A stretch of DNA of 5,082 bases from Pseudomonas sp. Its GTDB lineage: Bacteria > Pseudomonadota > Gammaproteobacteria > Pseudomonadales > Pseudomonadaceae. Both the position numbers and the translations under genes were made by a program. Of this stretch, positions 4,900-5,082 are shown one piece after another. The stretch covers positions 1 through 5,082 of the forward strand of contig JAURXE010000372.1 of assembly GCA_030654635.1 (NCBI GenBank), given 5' to 3'. Below the pieces are notes generated by a model. The model ran no database searches. It worked only from the letters and a program-made list of their open reading frames with translations, and had not been told where the DNA came from. Numbering within the stretch: position 1 is the first letter of the stretch; each line of letters starts with the position of its first letter.

Positions 4900-5082
4900 A
4901 TGGCCAGAATTTATCGAACCGCGACTATGGGCGAAGCTCACAAGCGGGTTGCGATAATCACAGAACATGGCATGGCAGATTTATTGGTGCACCGCGTAAG
5001 CAGCGTTGGTTTGGCTGGCGGTAGTCGATACAAAGGTCTCTTTGCGCACGGAAGACAATCTGAAGATCAAGTGTGGTTTTCA
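4900..5082 (+). CDS. Uncharacterised small protein, N-terminal 61 aa (3' truncated; DUF6150-like?)
   Basis: The frame runs open from ATG 4900 to the window edge, giving 61 residues (MARIYRTATMGEAHKRVAII...). GAGG (4890-4893) lies 6 bases before this ATG, so I prefer it to the in-frame ATG at 4888, which lacks a good site and would add four residues. There is no signal peptide or membrane segment. The text looks beta-rich, with short amphipathic strands such as KRVAII (15-20) and ADLLVHRV (26-33) and glycine turns (GLAGG at 37-41). The pattern MARIY...MGEA...RVA...GMADLLVHRVSS resembles, from memory, short bacterial proteins annotated as DUF6150; this is unverified and gives no function. It is divergent from the PCu(A)C gene and may share the operator-like array at 4830-4863. 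Confidence 0.7.
   Translation, partial: MARIYRTATMGEAHKRVAIITEHGMADLLVHRVSSVGLAGGSRYKGLFAHGRQSEDQVWFS

Noticed and set aside
1..5082. CRISPR array, tRNA/rRNA genes, insertion sequence or prophage
   Set aside because: I saw no regularly spaced repeats, cloverleaf sequences, transposase or integrase-like ORFs, or target-site duplications in the window.

Overview
The window looks like chromosomal DNA of a gammaproteobacterium in the Pseudomonas group. The main evidence is the gene order galU, then a convergent VOC/glyoxalase-type gene, then a divergent glutathione reductase gene. From memory, this matches P. aeruginosa PA2023-PA2024-PA2025. The galU product is also 279 aa, the short Pseudomonas-type length rather than the roughly 302 aa of E. 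coli. Base composition looks moderate (low to mid 50s % GC by eye, not computed), which would be low for the genus and may point to a lower-GC Pseudomonas relative.

Layout, left to right. Bases 3-392 hold the C-terminal third of an AFG1/ZapE-family ATPase (+), cut by the window edge. Bases 393-1099 hold what appears to be a small SOS operon: a near-ideal LexA box (464-479) overlaps the -10 of a sigma70-like promoter, followed by a 33-aa single-span membrane protein (557-658) and a 132-aa very acidic protein of unknown function (701-1099). Bases 1100-1497 hold no convincing large gene, but they contain several inverted repeats and a possible small hydrophobic ORF (1292-1456). galU (1498-2337, +) ends in a strong bidirectional intrinsic terminator (2352-2378) shared with the convergent glyoxalase-like gene (2387-2809, -). 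A short divergent intergenic region separates that gene from gor (2896-4254, +). gor converges on a periplasmic PCu(A)C copper chaperone gene (4331-4792, -), with a perfect 12-bp stem-loop between them. An unusual array of interleaved dyads (4830-4863) lies between the copper chaperone gene and a divergent, right-truncated gene of unknown function starting at 4900.

How the genes work together. galU supplies UDP-glucose for envelope polysaccharides. The VOC protein and gor suit thiol and electrophile or oxidant defence, and PCu(A)C handles periplasmic copper for cytochrome oxidase. These are ordinary core genes. The part most worth attention is the LexA-controlled pair at 464-1099. A 33-aa SOS-induced membrane peptide recalls, in size and regulation only, the E. 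coli toxin TisB and the Caulobacter division inhibitor SidA. I recognise no homologue of either protein, so any function there is inference.
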